Assembly (NCBI GenBank): GCA_017408185.1
Contig: JAFQVE010000307.1
Location: forward strand, 1 to 13,290
Direction: 5' to 3'
Length of the DNA: 13,290 bases
From: Oscillospiraceae bacterium
GTDB taxonomy: Bacteria; Bacillota_A; Clostridia; Oscillospirales; JAAYXM01
A model generated the notes under the pieces. The model had not been told where the DNA came from. It made no database searches and worked only from the letters and a program-made list of their open reading frames with translations. Each line of letters starts with the position of its first letter. Positions within the stretch are counted from its first letter, which is position 1. Made by a program: the position numbers and the translations under genes. Shown here piece after piece: positions 12,658-13,290 of the stretch.

Positions 12658-13290
12658 ATGACTGAAAAAATAAAAATATATGATGTGAGGGCACATCAGG
12701 GCGACAGCGCTTTTCTGATTGATGACGGGAAATGCGCGATACTTTATGATTCCGGATTTGCGTTTACGGGGGATGCTGTTGCTCAGAACATAAAAAAGCT
12801 TCTCGGCGCGCGAGAGCTTGACTATATTTTTCTCACCCATTCGCATTACGACCACGCGCTGGGAAGCGTTTATGCGAAAAAGCTATGGAAGGATGCAAGG
12901 GTTGTTGCGGGAGAATATGCAACGAAGATTTTCGCAAAGCCCACGGCGCGTGCGGTTATGCGCGATCTTGACCGCAAGTTCGCAACGACGTGCGGTGTTC
13001 CGGAATATGAGGATCTGATTGACTCTCTTGCTGTTGACATTCCGGTAGCGGACGGCGATATAATAAAGGCGGGAAGCATGGAGTTTCGCGTGCTCAACCT
13101 GCCCGGGCATACGAAGTGTTCCGTCGGATATTACTGCGAGGAGCACAATCTTTTGCTCAGTTGTGAAAGTATCGGCGTGTATAACGGAAAAGATAATGTT
13201 GTTCCGTCTTATCTTGTGGGATATCAGATGGTGCTTGATTCTATCAGCCGGGTGGAAAAGCTGGGAGCAGAGCAGATTCTTGTTCCGCAT
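12658..13290 (+). CDS. MBL-fold metallo-hydrolase (partial, runs off the window)
   Basis: An open frame of 211 codons from ATG 12658 continues past the window end. It has the metallo-beta-lactamase fold motifs: HQGDSAFLIDDG with ILYDSG near the N-terminus, the metal-binding THSHYDH (60-66; H61, H63, D65, H66) and PGHTKCSVGY with H151. The usual bridging aspartate position (about 169-171) appears as SCES, so E170 may serve or the second metal site may be altered. The final visible residue, H211 in LVPH, could be the last metal ligand. Family members include glyoxalase-II-like and lactonase-like hydrolases; nothing here fixes the substrate. GAGG at 12648-12651 lies 6 bases before the start, and the gap from the permease stop is 13 bases, so it is probably the next gene of the trk-permease run. 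No signal peptide is seen. Confidence 0.82.
   Translation, partial: MTEKIKIYDVRAHQGDSAFLIDDGKCAILYDSGFAFTGDAVAQNIKKLLGARELDYIFLTHSHYDHALGSVYAKKLWKDARVVAGEYATKIFAKPTARAVMRDLDRKFATTCGVPEYEDLIDSLAVDIPVADGDIIKAGSMEFRVLNLPGHTKCSVGYYCEEHNLLLSCESIGVYNGKDNVVPSYLVGYQMVLDSISRVEKLGAEQILVPH

Noticed and set aside
1..13290. tRNA, rRNA, CRISPR array or intact insertion sequence
   Set aside because: No cloverleaf-like segments, regularly spaced repeats, transposase motifs or paired terminal repeats were found on reading both strands.

Overview
The window looks like chromosome from a low- to mid-GC anaerobic Clostridia member, probably of the gut Oscillospiraceae/Ruminococcaceae type. This rests on strong AGGAGG-type ribosome sites, sigma-A-like promoters, Clostridia-style topoisomerase and TrkA/TrkH genes, and all recognised genes lying on the + strand. 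The assignment is inferred from family resemblance, not from a marker gene.

Layout. Positions 1-1775 look like the end of a catabolic or transport locus: the last codons of a probable amidohydrolase, a complete cytoplasmic neutral-ceramidase-family protein, and a decayed solute-binding-protein gene that keeps only its signal peptide and C-terminal tail. Positions 1776-2076 are non-coding and hairpin-rich, ending in a sigma-A-like promoter. Positions 2077-2750 hold an A/T-rich two-gene toxin-antitoxin cassette (AbrB/SpoVT-type antitoxin, RelE/ParE-type toxin) closed by a strong intrinsic terminator.

Positions 2910-7231 carry a type IIA topoisomerase operon, ParE-like then ParC-like. Both proteins are divergent from textbook gyrase/topoisomerase IV, and the second lacks a gyrase box. 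A separate promoter then serves a small protein of unknown function (about 100 aa) and a PfkB-family fructokinase, closed by a second terminator near 8600.

Positions 8640-8882 form a leader with two candidate promoters. It precedes a run of co-directional genes: trkA and trkH (two-subunit K+ uptake), an AEC-family permease, and an MBL-fold hydrolase that leaves the window at its right edge. TrkA gates TrkH, so these two act as one complex. The link of the permease and hydrolase to K+ uptake is only positional.

Most of the window is ordinary housekeeping content. The points most worth a second look are the broken binding-protein gene, the hairpin-rich intergenic block, the AbrB-RelE pairing, the altered ATPase and drug-pocket residues in the topoisomerase, the unknown small gene, and the trkA leader. 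I saw no convincing new multi-gene system.
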